The notes under the pieces were generated by a model that ran no database searches, was not told the DNA's origin, and saw only the letters and a program-made list of their open reading frames with translations. From Kineosporia corallincola (GTDB taxonomy: Bacteria; Actinomycetota; Actinomycetes; Actinomycetales; Kineosporiaceae): a stretch of 64,000 nucleotides of DNA. Location: the NCBI RefSeq assembly GCF_018499875.1, contig NZ_JAHBAY010000010.1, forward strand, positions 1-64,000. Reading direction: 5' to 3'. Position 1 is the first letter of the stretch. Each line of letters starts with the position of its first letter. This document shows positions 38,556 to 49,200 of the stretch, piece after piece. A program made the translations under genes and the position numbers.

Positions 38556-39993
38556 GGATCCAGCCATTCGCGGTTGGCCCGGACGTCGGCCGACGCCACT
38601 GGTAGCGCAGCTTCACCTTGTCGGTGGTGATGATACGCAAGTTGGTAGTTCCGCACTTGATAGTGAGGGTGTTGGTGCCATTGACTGCTCCATCGGATAG
38701 GACCTCGAAGTATTGTCCGTTGAAGAGGTTGTTGGGGTCCGAGGGAAGATTAAGGGCTCGCGGCGCCGTGAAAACCGTCTGATAGGTGAGGATATTGGGT
38801 CCTCGCCAGGTTGGCGCGTAGTCCGCGTCGCCGAGGTCTCTGCTCAGCCTGGGCATGATCTGGTCTGTGACGGTGAGTCTTTCGCTGCTGTCTGAGCTGG
38901 CTGAGTTGGTGAGTGGGATGTCGCCAGTCTCGCCAATGTCGATGTAGCGGCCGATTCTTACGGCTGCTCCGCCGCCTATGTTGACCGCTGCGACCGCGCC
39001 GGCGCCCTTGTTGACGAAGGCGCTGACGATGAGATGGCGGATGTCCAGGTGCGAGTCCCAGCCGCCGTCTGATCCTTGGGCGGTAACGAGATAGGCGACA
39101 CCGCCGCCTGCGATGTCGCGGTCGAAGACGTCGCCGCCGCCGATCCAGAGGTTGTCGATCTCTGCTTTGGCGTTGGTAGAGAAGCGAAGAAGTGGGTTGT
39201 TGTTCAGGAACTTTCCCTGCTCCAGCTTGATGCTTCCGATGGAAACGACTGAGCCGGAGTTGAAGTCCATGAGGATTTGATGGTTAGTGTTGTGGAGGAA
39301 CTCGATGCTGTCGATACGGAAGTTGTAGCCGCGGACCGCAAAGACGGTGCTGGTCATGTTGTCGCATGCGGCTTGTAGACGCCCGAAGGTGTTGTTCGGA
39401 ACTGCGTTCTGTGTTCCGTACCAGTTGATTGCTCCTCCGGTGAGTCCTGCTCCGAAGTCCAGGCCGTCCCATACGCAACCCCATGGGGCTACCTGTCCGG
39501 GGATGGTTTTGAAGCCGTAGTAGCCATTTTCAAACCGCAGGTTGCGAAATTCACCGTTGTAGGGGCAGTCACTGCACAGGACGCAGATAGCGTCCGTGTT
39601 GGTGGCTGGCTGCGGGTTCCAATACGCGAAAGACATGTCACGAAGGTGCCAGGAGTGCATCGACGATGACTGGTCTGTGCCGAGGTCAAATATCGGCATG
39701 TTGTCCGCGAGCTGGGCCATGCGCGTTACGCCGCGACCCAGACCGCGCAGGCCCCACTCGGGCCGGCGACGAAAGTTGATCTTCCCGTTGATTCGGATAT
39801 CACCAGGAGGTAGCACACCGGAGCGCCTATTGCTTGTCAGGTAGTCCACGAACGACTGCATGGCAACAGTATTCGCCGTCAAGGCGGCGGACGTGGTGCC
39901 GCCGTTGGCGACGACACCGAACATCCGCGCATCGACTTCCCCTGCCAGCGCATAACGCTTGTCCGCTTGTCCGCGGCTGAGTGCTGGCAGCAT
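38530..39993 (-). CDS. Beta-helix (pectate-lyase-like) tailspike
   Basis: 487 residues from ATG 39993 (GAGGT upstream). The N-terminus LPALSRGQADKRYAL resembles that of the neighbouring esterase and probably docks to the tail. ARMFGVVANGGTTSAALTAN begins a pectate-lyase-type right-handed beta-helix, with repeated strands such as SIEFLHNTNHQILMDFNSGSV. The last 80 residues are a small beta domain. Base composition is visibly lower in GC than neighbours. It should bind or cleave host surface polysaccharide. Confidence 0.8.
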   Translation of the reverse strand: MLPALSRGQADKRYALAGEVDARMFGVVANGGTTSAALTANTVAMQSFVDYLTSNRRSGVLPPGDIRINGKINFRRRPEWGLRGLGRGVTRMAQLADNMPIFDLGTDQSSSMHSWHLRDMSFAYWNPQPATNTDAICVLCSDCPYNGEFRNLRFENGYYGFKTIPGQVAPWGCVWDGLDFGAGLTGGAINWYGTQNAVPNNTFGRLQAACDNMTSTVFAVRGYNFRIDSIEFLHNTNHQILMDFNSGSVVSIGSIKLEQGKFLNNNPLLRFSTNAKAEIDNLWIGGGDVFDRDIAGGGVAYLVTAQGSDGGWDSHLDIRHLIVSAFVNKGAGAVAAVNIGGGAAVRIGRYIDIGETGDIPLTNSASSDSSERLTVTDQIMPRLSRDLGDADYAPTWRGPNILTYQTVFTAPRALNLPSDPNNLFNGQYFEVLSDGAVNGTNTLTIKCGTTNLRIITTDKVKLRYQWRRPTSGPTANGWILTQYETLP

Positions 39994-40000
39994 CAATACC

Positions 40001-41140
40001 TCACAGGATCGCGGTCGCCACAAGCTGAGCCATGTCGAAATAGCCCGGAGCGGTTGGATGGACGGTATCGGAAAGCAGTCCGTTGGCGGCCATGGTCGTG
40101 CCGTCGACGAACCGCGGGTAGAAGTCGACGACCGGCAGGTCCCTAGCGTCGGCGATCTCGTACAGCGCCTGTCGGTGGGCGCTGTAATCGGCTGCCACGT
40201 TCCCCGGGATGGCGGCGCAGAGGATGATGTCGCCCGGGCTGGAGAGATAGCCGATGAGCGCGTTCAGGTTGGTCTTGTATGTCGCGGCGGTGACCGGGCT
40301 GGCGCCGGCGACCTCGTTCGTCATCAGTGAGATGAAGGTCGCCGCTGCGGGGACATTGTCGTTCAGGCACTTCAGTGTGCCGAACGGCTGCGAGGTGGGC
40401 GATCCGAAAGTTGATGCCTGGGCACCGAAGTGCGCGAACGAGTTGAAGTTCAGCGCGGTCGCGGTCCTTACGCGCACCGAGCAGAAATACGTGCCTCCGG
40501 TAGTGACGGCACCGAAAACCACCGTGTGTGTGGTGTTTGCGAGTCCGGTCACCCGGTACACCTTCGTCACCTGGGTATTGGTTCGCGTGATCGTGACCGG
40601 TGCTGCGCCGTCAATTGAGACCGTGAAATCAGCTGTGGTGTCGGCGTAAATGACCTCGACGATCGTCCCGGAATTCGTGGATGTGTACGTGAGAGTTGCA
40701 CCGGAACCGCTGTTGGTCTTCCACACAAGGGTTGGTACGCCTGATTCCGTGCTCCACGTGCCCACTTCGGTGAACCGCGCATCTTTCTGAGCGCCACCGT
40801 TGTGGCGGATTACGTACCCCTCACCGGCGGCAGACAACCCGCGCGTCAGGAAAGCCTTCCGTAGCTGAGAGGGCCAGTTCCGCTCCCCGTAGTCGTATGG
40901 CGATCCGATCCCGGACCCGACCGTGATCGAGTCACCGATGAAGTTGATGTTGTATTCGCCGGTCACCCCGGCGCATGCCTTGCCCGCAGCGGCACGCAGC
41001 CGCGTCAGGTGCTTGGGCTTCAGGTTGTAAACGGAACGCCCGGCGTCCCAGGCGCCCGCCATGCTGGCGACACCCGGTGGTACCTGGCGGGCACTGAAGG
41101 ACTTGGTTGCCTGTGAACGGGTCAGGGGCGGGAGGCTCAT
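40001..41140 (-). CDS. Tail-associated SGNH esterase
   Basis: 379 residues from ATG 41140. N-terminal SLPPLTRSQATKSFSARQV parallels the tailspike start. SGNH blocks: GDSITVG (69-75), a carbohydrate-binding-like beta insert (about 130-225), TNEVAG near 280 and DTVHPTAPGY with the catalytic Asp/His near the end. Likely deacylates surface glycan during adsorption. It lies 8 bases from the tailspike gene in one operon. Confidence 0.8.
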   Translation of the reverse strand: MSLPPLTRSQATKSFSARQVPPGVASMAGAWDAGRSVYNLKPKHLTRLRAAAGKACAGVTGEYNINFIGDSITVGSGIGSPYDYGERNWPSQLRKAFLTRGLSAAGEGYVIRHNGGAQKDARFTEVGTWSTESGVPTLVWKTNSGSGATLTYTSTNSGTIVEVIYADTTADFTVSIDGAAPVTITRTNTQVTKVYRVTGLANTTHTVVFGAVTTGGTYFCSVRVRTATALNFNSFAHFGAQASTFGSPTSQPFGTLKCLNDNVPAAATFISLMTNEVAGASPVTAATYKTNLNALIGYLSSPGDIILCAAIPGNVAADYSAHRQALYEIADARDLPVVDFYPRFVDGTTMAANGLLSDTVHPTAPGYFDMAQLVATAIL

Positions 41141-41157
41141 TCGTATTTCCCTTTCGA

Positions 41158-42819
41158 TCAGAGGGCTGCGTGCGACCAGCCGGTGAAGCGGCCTGTCCCG
41201 TTGGCGTTGTAGTTGTAGATGCCGCACTGCGGGCCGGAGTACGTCGAGTCCGTCGCGGTTACCGTCACGCCGTTGTAGGTGGCGGTGATCGTCGTCCCGG
41301 ACTTAGTCACGCGGAGCTCGGCGCCGGAGGAGTACGTCACTGCCGCGGTGGCCAGGGCCGGGCCTGGGAACGTGGATGGTCCGGTCCTCTTGCTGATCAT
41401 CAGGTTCGTGCCGGCACTCACCCAGCACAGGTAGCCAGTCGTGTGATCCGCGGAGCCGGCCACGAGAATTCCCCATGCAGCCGTGGACTGCAATGAGTGC
41501 TTGAGCCGGTAGTCACCGTCGGTCTGGCCGTCATCCAGGGTTGCCGAGTACGTACCGCCGGTACCTGCGGTCGGGTAGGCGCCGTCTGTCGTCCTGGTGT
41601 AGGCGACGGTGTTCGGCATCGTCCAGGTGTGGCCCTGGGTGTCAGTTCCCAGGGCGCCAGAACCGGTCAGTGGGTCGGACGAGTAGATCGTGGCGACCGC
41701 GCCAGCCGTGACGGCGGACGACGGAGACGATGATGTGGTGCCCACTGCGTTCGTCGCCTGCACCCGGACGATGTAGCTGGTCCCTGCGGTGAGGCCGGTC
41801 GTGATGGTTGCTGAGGTCGCGGTGCCGCTGACCGTGAGGGCGTCGGTCCATGAGGTGCCTCCGTTGCTGGAGACCTGGATCTTCTGACCGGTCAACGCTG
41901 ATCCACCATCGGCACCGAGGGTCCACGTGACGTTGACCTGGCTGCCGGTCGTCGCAGTGACGTTGGTGGGTGCTGACGGCGCGGTCGCGGTTCCGCCGGT
42001 CGTGACTGCTACGGAGGTGGGGCCGAGCCGGTTGCCGTTGGTGTCGTAGGTGATGCCCGAGGCTGCAACCGTTTTGGTGGTTCCTCCGCTCACCCACGTC
42101 ACTGTCCAGGCCGAGTAGTCGCCGGAGGTCAGCGTGAAGGTGAACGCGCCCTCCAGGCCGTCGGTCCACAGCACGGTCCCGGTTAGCGGTAAGCCGGTCG
42201 CGGAATCCGAGGTGGAGACGGTCTTCACCGCCCAGTTACCTGCGTTCTTCAGCCAGGTATCTGTCCCCGGCCCCGAACTGCTGCCGCTTCCTCCGACGGC
42301 GGTGGCCTTGGTGAGGTCGAGCGCGCCGCCGGATGAGGTGTAGGCGCTGGTGATCCGGTAGATCGCACCGGAGTAGGTGACGAGGTCCCCGATGTTGTAT
42401 GAGCGGCCGTCGGCGTAGTCGGCTGAGCGACTGGCAAAGCTTGACGTGAGAGCGGTCTGGGTGGCGACGGCTGATGCGATTGTGGCTGCGCTGACGTCTC
42501 CTGTCTGGCCGGCGACGGAGGAGACCGCTCCGCCTCCGCCGCCGGATCCGCCGAGGGATTCCCAGATCCCTGGGTCGGTCGGGAAGAAGGACTTCTCACC
42601 GTTGGCGGGGACGACAGAGGTCCCGTTCAGGGACCCATCGAGGGTCTGCCCGGTGGGAGCCTGCACGGTGGCAGTGTTCACCGATGCGTCTTCACGTAAG
42701 AACGTGATCTTGCGGCCTGTCGCGAAGTTAGCCGGGAGAACGAAAGTTTCGCTTCCCGCGCTCACATTCCACAGGTAAACCGGGTTCGACCCGGATGCGG
42801 GCATCAGTCGGTACGGCAT
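41158..42819 (-). CDS. Tail fibre/adhesin with fibronectin III and lectin-like domains
   Basis: 553 residues from ATG 42819 (GAGGGG upstream). N-terminal assembly region (PYRLMPASGSNPVYLWNVSAG); linker SSVAGQTGDVSAATIASAVA typical of fibres; an Ig-like segment; a fibronectin III domain (APSAPTNVTATTGSQVNVTW ... SYIVRVQATN, about 290-380); and a C-terminal beta-sandwich (about 395-553) like concanavalin-type lectins. Probable receptor-binding protein. Confidence 0.75.
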   Translation of the reverse strand: MPYRLMPASGSNPVYLWNVSAGSETFVLPANFATGRKITFLREDASVNTATVQAPTGQTLDGSLNGTSVVPANGEKSFFPTDPGIWESLGGSGGGGGAVSSVAGQTGDVSAATIASAVATQTALTSSFASRSADYADGRSYNIGDLVTYSGAIYRITSAYTSSGGALDLTKATAVGGSGSSSGPGTDTWLKNAGNWAVKTVSTSDSATGLPLTGTVLWTDGLEGAFTFTLTSGDYSAWTVTWVSGGTTKTVAASGITYDTNGNRLGPTSVAVTTGGTATAPSAPTNVTATTGSQVNVTWTLGADGGSALTGQKIQVSSNGGTSWTDALTVSGTATSATITTGLTAGTSYIVRVQATNAVGTTSSSPSSAVTAGAVATIYSSDPLTGSGALGTDTQGHTWTMPNTVAYTRTTDGAYPTAGTGGTYSATLDDGQTDGDYRLKHSLQSTAAWGILVAGSADHTTGYLCWVSAGTNLMISKRTGPSTFPGPALATAAVTYSSGAELRVTKSGTTITATYNGVTVTATDSTYSGPQCGIYNYNANGTGRFTGWSHAAL

Positions 42820-42843
42820 GGGCCCCTCCAAGGGCATCAAAAT

Positions 42844-42868
42844 GGCCGTCCCGAGCTTCGGGACGGCC
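42844..42868 (-). terminator. Hairpin between fibre genes
   Basis: A perfect 11-bp stem, GGCCGTCCCGA (42844-42854) with 42858-42868, and a 3-base loop. It lies just after the stop of the glycine-rich gene and just upstream of the adhesin gene, suggesting attenuation that lowers expression of the adhesion genes relative to the core tail. Confidence 0.7.
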
Positions 42869-42887
42869 TGACCAGAAACGCTTTTCC

Positions 42888-44312
42888 TTATACGAGCGGG
42901 CGCCAGATGATCCGGACCGAACCAGGAACGCCCGCAGAACCATCACCACCAGCGCCGCCCGTACCCGCCGCGCCCGAAAAAGCGCCACCACCACCAGAAC
43001 CACCACCACCGCCATGACCACCCGACCCCGGCTGAGCGCCCGACGGGCGAGCCTGACCCGCCCCGCCCGGGAGACCGTTAACGCCCGTCAACCCGGCCGT
43101 GGGGGTCGCGACATTCGAGCCCGCCGAACCACCCACACCACCCGCGCCGTCGTCGCTGCCGCCCGCGCCCGGGCTGCCCGTGCCACCACCGACCGAACCG
43201 GTGTCGTCGCGGCGAGCACCCAAACCACCGCCACCACCGCCAGCACCACCAGGCGGAAACAGGGAAGCCTGGAACGGCGCCGCAGCACCACCCGCCGTAC
43301 CAGCACCGGCCACGCCGTAATTACCGCCCGCGCTACCAGCAGCCGGGCTATTCGACCGGCGGCCCGCCCGACCCCCCGTACCACCCGACGGCGCCCCACC
43401 AGTCGTGAAAGCCGGATCCGCCAGCTCACCAACCCCCGCACCAGCCGCGCCACCACGACCACCCTGACCACCAGCAGCCGTGAAACCCAGACACGACGAC
43501 GCGCCGCCGCTGCTGCCGTTGCTGCCGTTCGCGCCGGCCGATCCGGTCGCGTTCGCGCCCGGCGCTCCACCGGCCCCGCCTGCACCCCCGGAACCCCCGG
43601 CGCCGCCAGCGCCCACCACAGCCGTCACGGTCTGGCCCGGCGTCACGGAGATCGCTTCCGCAAGAACGAAATACCCGGCGCCACCGCCAGATCCAGCAGA
43701 ACCCCCGCCACCGCCGTACGGGTTCGCGGCATAGTTGGAGTAGTTGTCGGACGCACCGCCGCCACCGCCACCCCCGCCACCGCCGCCCGGGCCACCACCC
43801 GTCATCGCGACCGTGACCGTCGTGACATTCGGCGGGACAGTCCACAAGTGCGTGCCCGGTGCCGTGAAGACCGCTGCCTGCGACAGGCCCGAGTCCAGCT
43901 CCAGCCCTGCGACCTGCGCCTGCAAAGCCGCGAACTGGGCCGCCGAAACATACTGGTACTGGGGGACGAGTGCGACCGGGGACGCGTCCTCAAGCTCCGC
44001 GATATCCACCGTCGCGGGCAGACTCGACGGCAGCTGAAATCGACGTGTCTCGCTGATCTCCGCGAGGATCGTCATCTCCCACACCCAGCCCTGCGGTTGA
44101 GCGTCCGGGTCATCGGTCACCGACAACTCGACGGAGAACGCGCCCGAGACCAGAGTGGCGAAAATCGGTGCCGGAAGAATGGTCACCGCGCTCGTGACGT
44201 CCCGCACCAGCGCGAGCGGCAGGAACCTGACCTTGCCCGCCGCCGGAGTGCCATCCGGCAACAGGACCGTCCCCGTAACGATCTTGCTTGAAAGCGTAGG
44301 ACTAACAGGCAC
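42888..44312 (-). CDS. Glycine-rich minor tail/fibre protein
   Basis: 474 residues from GTG 44312 (TTG 44318 possible). The first 150 residues are a beta-rich tail-attachment region. GTHLWTVPPNVTTVTVAMTG opens a domain common in phage fibres, and residues 170-460 are a Gly-rich stretch with repeated GGAGGxGG and few cysteines. This pattern recalls polyglycine-II adhesins of T-even phages. Receptor binding or fibre rigidity is likely. Confidence 0.75.
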   Translation of the reverse strand: MPVSPTLSSKIVTGTVLLPDGTPAAGKVRFLPLALVRDVTSAVTILPAPIFATLVSGAFSVELSVTDDPDAQPQGWVWEMTILAEISETRRFQLPSSLPATVDIAELEDASPVALVPQYQYVSAAQFAALQAQVAGLELDSGLSQAAVFTAPGTHLWTVPPNVTTVTVAMTGGGPGGGGGGGGGGGASDNYSNYAANPYGGGGGSAGSGGGAGYFVLAEAISVTPGQTVTAVVGAGGAGGSGGAGGAGGAPGANATGSAGANGSNGSSGGASSCLGFTAAGGQGGRGGAAGAGVGELADPAFTTGGAPSGGTGGRAGRRSNSPAAGSAGGNYGVAGAGTAGGAAAPFQASLFPPGGAGGGGGGLGARRDDTGSVGGGTGSPGAGGSDDGAGGVGGSAGSNVATPTAGLTGVNGLPGGAGQARPSGAQPGSGGHGGGGGSGGGGAFSGAAGTGGAGGDGSAGVPGSVRIIWRPLV

Positions 44313-44322
44313 CCTCAACCAC

Positions 44323-45420
44323 CTACCCTAAAACCCGGACACCCGGCGACAACACCGCGACCTGATCCGCAAGACGCTCCTCAGCAACCTTTAACAGCGA
44401 ACCCAGCTCCACCGAAATCTGCACACCATCCACGCCGCCGCGAGCCGCGACCTGCTGCACACGCCACAACTCCACCCCGTCCCCAGCCGCGACCGTCGGC
44501 AACTGATCCCCAGGCCGGTACGTTACCCACGGCACCCAATCCGCGGAATCCGCGAGCTCGTGCGACAACTGGACATCCGGCGCCGCATGCGCAGCCAGAT
44601 ACAAGTCACCAGCCACAGCCGGATCCACCGCCGAATCCGTTGGCTGCTGCAACAGGGTCATGCGCTGACGACGGCCCGGGAGCGCCTGAGACCGGATCGT
44701 CGGGGGAGTGGCCTCGTCCCCGGCGACCTGCACGTGCGTCGCGACCGAACGCCTGGACCTGGTGACCGGCGCCGACAGAACATCCCCGCCAGGCTGCAAC
44801 ACGCCCGGCAAACTCGACAGGAGACCGTTCGGCGCGTAGATCCGCAGCTGGCGGCCGACCATCCGCCACTCCATGAGCCGCGCATCGGTCAGCTGCTTCA
44901 TGATCGCGAGCAGGCTCTTGTCAGCGTCGTAATCGACATTGAAACTGGTCGGCCACGGGTTCCCGGACGCATCCGCCGTACCACCGCCGAGCAACGTGAC
45001 GCCCTGAAAAAATCCCGCCGATTGGCCGGCCGCGAACACGGTCGCGACCACGTCGCCCGGGTTGCGGTTCTCGAACGTCACCGCCCCGTCGAGAAACCAC
45101 TCGTCGAACACGGCGGCCAGGCCCCGGCATGCGACCTGCCTTAGCTCGCTCCCCGGGTGGTCCGAAACGCCAGCCCACGCGTCATCGTCGGCGACGAACC
45201 ACATGTCCGGCGCGCCCGCCATGAGAACCCGAACCTGCCGGTCGGCGTCCACGAGAAGGTGCTCGGCGCCGACCGTGTCCAGCGGAAGGGTCAGCGACAG
45301 CGCCCCGACATCACAGAGCACGTCCGAGATCGCCCAGTCGGTCACGGCCTCCAGAACCGACAGCCCTGCCGCTCCGGTCTCGTTGTACACCTGGAACACT
45401 GGGGAGATCATCGCAGCCAC
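44323..45420 (-). CDS. Tail hub / baseplate protein (gp37/gp27-like)
   Basis: 365 residues from GTG 45420 (alternative ATG 45411). FQVYNETGAAGLSVLEAVTDW, LVDADRQVRVLMAG and the late VTYRPGDQLPTVAAG-VELWRVQQ pattern match the siphovirus ReqiPepy6 gp37-like hub proteins of actinophages. It follows Dit directly, the normal place for Tal/hub proteins. Confidence 0.75.
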   Translation of the reverse strand: MAAMISPVFQVYNETGAAGLSVLEAVTDWAISDVLCDVGALSLTLPLDTVGAEHLLVDADRQVRVLMAGAPDMWFVADDDAWAGVSDHPGSELRQVACRGLAAVFDEWFLDGAVTFENRNPGDVVATVFAAGQSAGFFQGVTLLGGGTADASGNPWPTSFNVDYDADKSLLAIMKQLTDARLMEWRMVGRQLRIYAPNGLLSSLPGVLQPGGDVLSAPVTRSRRSVATHVQVAGDEATPPTIRSQALPGRRQRMTLLQQPTDSAVDPAVAGDLYLAAHAAPDVQLSHELADSADWVPWVTYRPGDQLPTVAAGDGVELWRVQQVAARGGVDGVQISVELGSLLKVAEERLADQVAVLSPGVRVLG

Positions 45421-46292
45421 TTCCGTCGCGAGCGGACCGTCACCGAGAACGCCGACGTCTTCCCGGGGGCTGTGATCTTCAGTGACGGGCCCCGGGACTC
45501 ATCAGGCGCTGGGCTGATCCGCAGCAGGCGGGACCCGCCGAACCGTATCGACGTGATGATCGACGCCCCGGCCAGTGTCGCCGCGAACCGCCCGCCCGGC
45601 TGAACCACCAGCGTCTGCCCCGAAGTCAGCGCCGACGCGTACGAAAACCCGAGCCCAGTCTCGGCGTCCACCACCGACAACGACGAACACGCGCCGGTCA
45701 CCGAAATCTCGGCGTCGGCGCACGAACCCGACTGACCGCGAAGCGAAAACACCTCAACTGTCTGCGTGCTCGGCCCATCCGTGTCGTACGGCAGGCGCGA
45801 AGTGAGCTCGTCGACATCCTCGAAAAACCCGCCCAGCACCAACAGTGTGAACTGGACCTCGCCATAGCTGTTGCCCTGCCTGGTCGGAGCGATCTGCCCC
45901 GTGACCCGGCACTGCGCCCGCCGCACCGACCCATCCGGGTACACGCGCCGCACCAACAGAGGCCGATGACGGACCCCGACCAAACGCAGCAACCGATCCA
46001 GATTCGCCTCAAACAACGCCCGCTGCGCCGTACCCGACGCCGGCAACACCCACTGGAACCCATCCCACCGCGCACCATGGACACCCATCTGAATCGTGCG
46101 CGTCCCAGCAGCCGTCAAATGCGGGCGGAACCGCACCCCATCCAACCCCAGCAGCTCCTGGTCGTCGCCGCGCTCGGCCGCGACGTCATCCCACCCATCA
46201 GCGGTGATCATCGTGCCGATGTCGCCCAGGTAGACGCCGTCGATCCACCAGCCCTCGCCCGGGACATCCGTGACGATCGGAGACGCCGTCAT
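45408..46292 (-). CDS. Distal tail protein (Dit-like)
   Basis: 294 residues from ATG 46292, overlapping the tape measure stop. The centre GVRHRPLLVRRVYPDGSVRRAQC and the TLLVLGGFFED segment resemble Dit galectin-like linker regions. Its place between tape measure and hub is diagnostic. Dit forms the hexameric ring at the tail tip. Confidence 0.8.
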   Translation of the reverse strand: MTASPIVTDVPGEGWWIDGVYLGDIGTMITADGWDDVAAERGDDQELLGLDGVRFRPHLTAAGTRTIQMGVHGARWDGFQWVLPASGTAQRALFEANLDRLLRLVGVRHRPLLVRRVYPDGSVRRAQCRVTGQIAPTRQGNSYGEVQFTLLVLGGFFEDVDELTSRLPYDTDGPSTQTVEVFSLRGQSGSCADAEISVTGACSSLSVVDAETGLGFSYASALTSGQTLVVQPGGRFAATLAGASIITSIRFGGSRLLRISPAPDESRGPSLKITAPGKTSAFSVTVRSRRKWLR

Positions 46293-49200
46293 CCTCGCTG
46301 CCCAACCAGCCCATACAACGCTAGCTTCCGCATCCCAGACGCCAGCGAGTCACCAGCAGTCTCCGGCGCCGGATTGGTGATGTTCTGAGTGACGACCACC
46401 GGCTGACCACCACCCCGACCAGCACCGTTCGCCCGCAGATCAGCCCACTGCGCCGCAGTGAACACCGGCTCCGGCCGGCCCGTCGCATTCATCACCGTCG
46501 TCAGGCCCGGAGGCAGGTAGCCACCGCTGTCATACTTCGTGGCCTCAACGAAACCTCCATCCCGGAAAGGGTTCACGGCGTCCCCTAGAGCGTCCTTCGC
46601 AGCATCCATCAACGCGATCGGCGCCCGCGAAACCAGCTGACCCCACGGCGAATCCGTGATCGAATCCAGCCGCGCGAGCGGGCCCTTGAACAGGCCCGCG
46701 ATGTCCGGCAGCGGGTTCACCCAATCGAAGAAACCGCCCGACCCCTTGCCGCCCGGCAGATCGGCCAGATGGTAGACCTGCGGGAACGTCGTCACCGGTC
46801 GCGCCTGAGCACCCACGTGGATACCGGAGGCTGTCGATGCTGCCTCGAACGGGAGCCCAGCTAGACGTCCAGCCATGTGCACGCCCGGGTCCACGCCGAT
46901 CGTGTAAACACCCTCACCGGGCGCGAACCCGAGACCACCAAAATTCGCTGCGGTCGTGAAATACCGCGTGTTCCGGGCCTTGTCCAACACTCGCGCCCAC
47001 ACCTCGCCGGCGAGACCGGAGCAGTCGAAACCGCCGGGCCCGACCGCGCCCCAGATGTACGGGAGCGGGTCAACCGATGGCAGCCAGTCCACGGTGTCCT
47101 GGATACGCCTCGCGAGCCCGCCGTCACGGAATTTCGCGATCCCGCCAGGGTCCCCGCCGATAGACCCCCCGCGGTTGAGGTAGTCGAAGAATGACCGCCC
47201 GAGACGGCTCACGACGTTGGCTTGGATCACGTACTCGCCGTTGCTGAGCATGGCCGGGATGAGGTCCTCCCGTGGCCCGCCTGGCCCGCTGATGTAGCCG
47301 CCGTAGGCGCGTTTCTGGACCTGGAGTGATTCTGGGACCGGGACCTCGTCGAGCTTGTCCAGCTTGAAGAACCCGGCGACCTTGTTGAACGCGCCGATGA
47401 TGCCTTTGTTGATGACTGTCTCGATCACGAAACGCACCGGTGCGGCTGCGATTTCCCGGACTTTGTCCCACGCCCTGCCGATGGCGTCCACGCCGCGCCG
47501 GAATCCGTCAACGACCTTGTCGGAGATGTAGTCCTTGACCGCATCGAAGATCGTCTTGATGCCGTACTTACCGGACCAGATCTCTGTGACTGCCGTCTTC
47601 AGACCATCCCAAATGTTCGACAGGCCACGGACTTCCCGATCGAACGCCGCCGCCACATGGTCACGGATCCACGTCCAGACAGCCGAGAAGACATCCTTGA
47701 TCCCTGACCACGTCTCAGAGATCGCAGTCTTCAAGCCATCCCAGACACCGGCCACCTTTCCCAACTGCGTCTTGAAATTCTCGACGACGTGATCCCGGAT
47801 CCACGTCCACACCGCCGAAAAGAATCCCTTGATGGCCTGCCACGTGTCGCCGACCGCGTCCTTGAAATTGACCCACCCGGCGGCGATCTTCGCCAACTGC
47901 GCCTTGAAGTTCTCGATCACATGATCGCGGATCCACGTCCACACCAGCGAGAAAACAGCCCGGATCAGACCCCACGTCACGCCGATCGCGGTGGCGAACC
48001 CCGACCACGCGCCCGACAGGAACCCGATGCCTTTCTCAAATGCGGCCGGCAACGTCTCGACGATGAATTTCCCGAACGCTTCCAGGACTGGGCGGATGAT
48101 GTCCCATGCGGCCGAGATGATCTGCTGGGTTTTGGCCCAGATCAGATCCACTGCGCCACGGAAAAATTCGGATCGCTGGTACAGCTCGTAGAGGGCGACG
48201 CCGAGAGCGACGAGACCGATGATGATGAGAGCGACGGGGTTCGCGGCCATCGCAATGTTCATGATCGTCATTGCGGCTGCGACCGCGCCGATCGCCACCG
48301 CGATACCGATGATCACCGACGGCGGAAGGCTAGAGATGAAGTCTGCGAAACCCTCAATGACCCGCAGCACGATCGGGCCCAGCGGCGCCAACGACTCCAG
48401 GATGTGACCGAAAGCCCGCCCGATCGCGCCCAGCGTGGCCATCACCTGCGGACCAACCTCTTGGATGTACGCGATGAAACCCTGGAAGCCGCTGTTATTT
48501 TCGGCGTTAGTCCCGAAATCCGAGAACGCCTGAGTGAGGCTCTCCAAGCCCGTGAAAAAGTCCTGCGTGACCGGGTCGAACGCCTTCACCAAACCCGCGA
48601 ACCCCTGCACCAGATCCCCGATGATCCGGCCAATCTTCCCCAGCAGGTCCGGGCCCACATCACCCACGTACCCGAAAAAATCAGTCCAGAAAGGCCCACC
48701 GAGCGCCTTACCGGCCTCACGAGCCAGGTCACCCATCGTCGTCGCCAGGTCCCCGACGAACGTCGTCAACCCCGGGATCAAAGGCTTCAGCTCCGCGAGA
48801 CCATCCTGCAACCCCGGCAAGAACCTCGCCTGCGCCGCATCCGACAGCCCAGAGAACTGCGGAAACAGCTCACCCGTCAAGAAATTAACGAACCGGCGGC
48901 CCTCCGGCGTGAGCGCCGCCATCTTGTCGCGGACCTTATCCATCGCCGCGCCACCCGTAGCACCAGCAGACTGCGACGCCTGCTGAACACCACGCTGCGC
49001 CGAAACCACCGCCTGCTGCGCCGAAACAATCGACTCCGCCGACCGGCGCTGCTGCTGCGCCGCGGCATCCACCGCAACCGCCACAGCCCGCTGCGCATCA
49101 GCAACCCGCCGCGCATCATCCGCCCGACGCCGAGACGCAGACCGCTCCGCATCCGCCACCCCACGCTGAGCATCAGCAACCTGTCGAGCCGAATCACCCG

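Noticed and set aside
42795-44291. 498-residue plus-strand frame rich in Arg/Thr
   Set aside because: Antisense of the glycine-rich fibre gene; low complexity follows from the GGC/GCC pattern.
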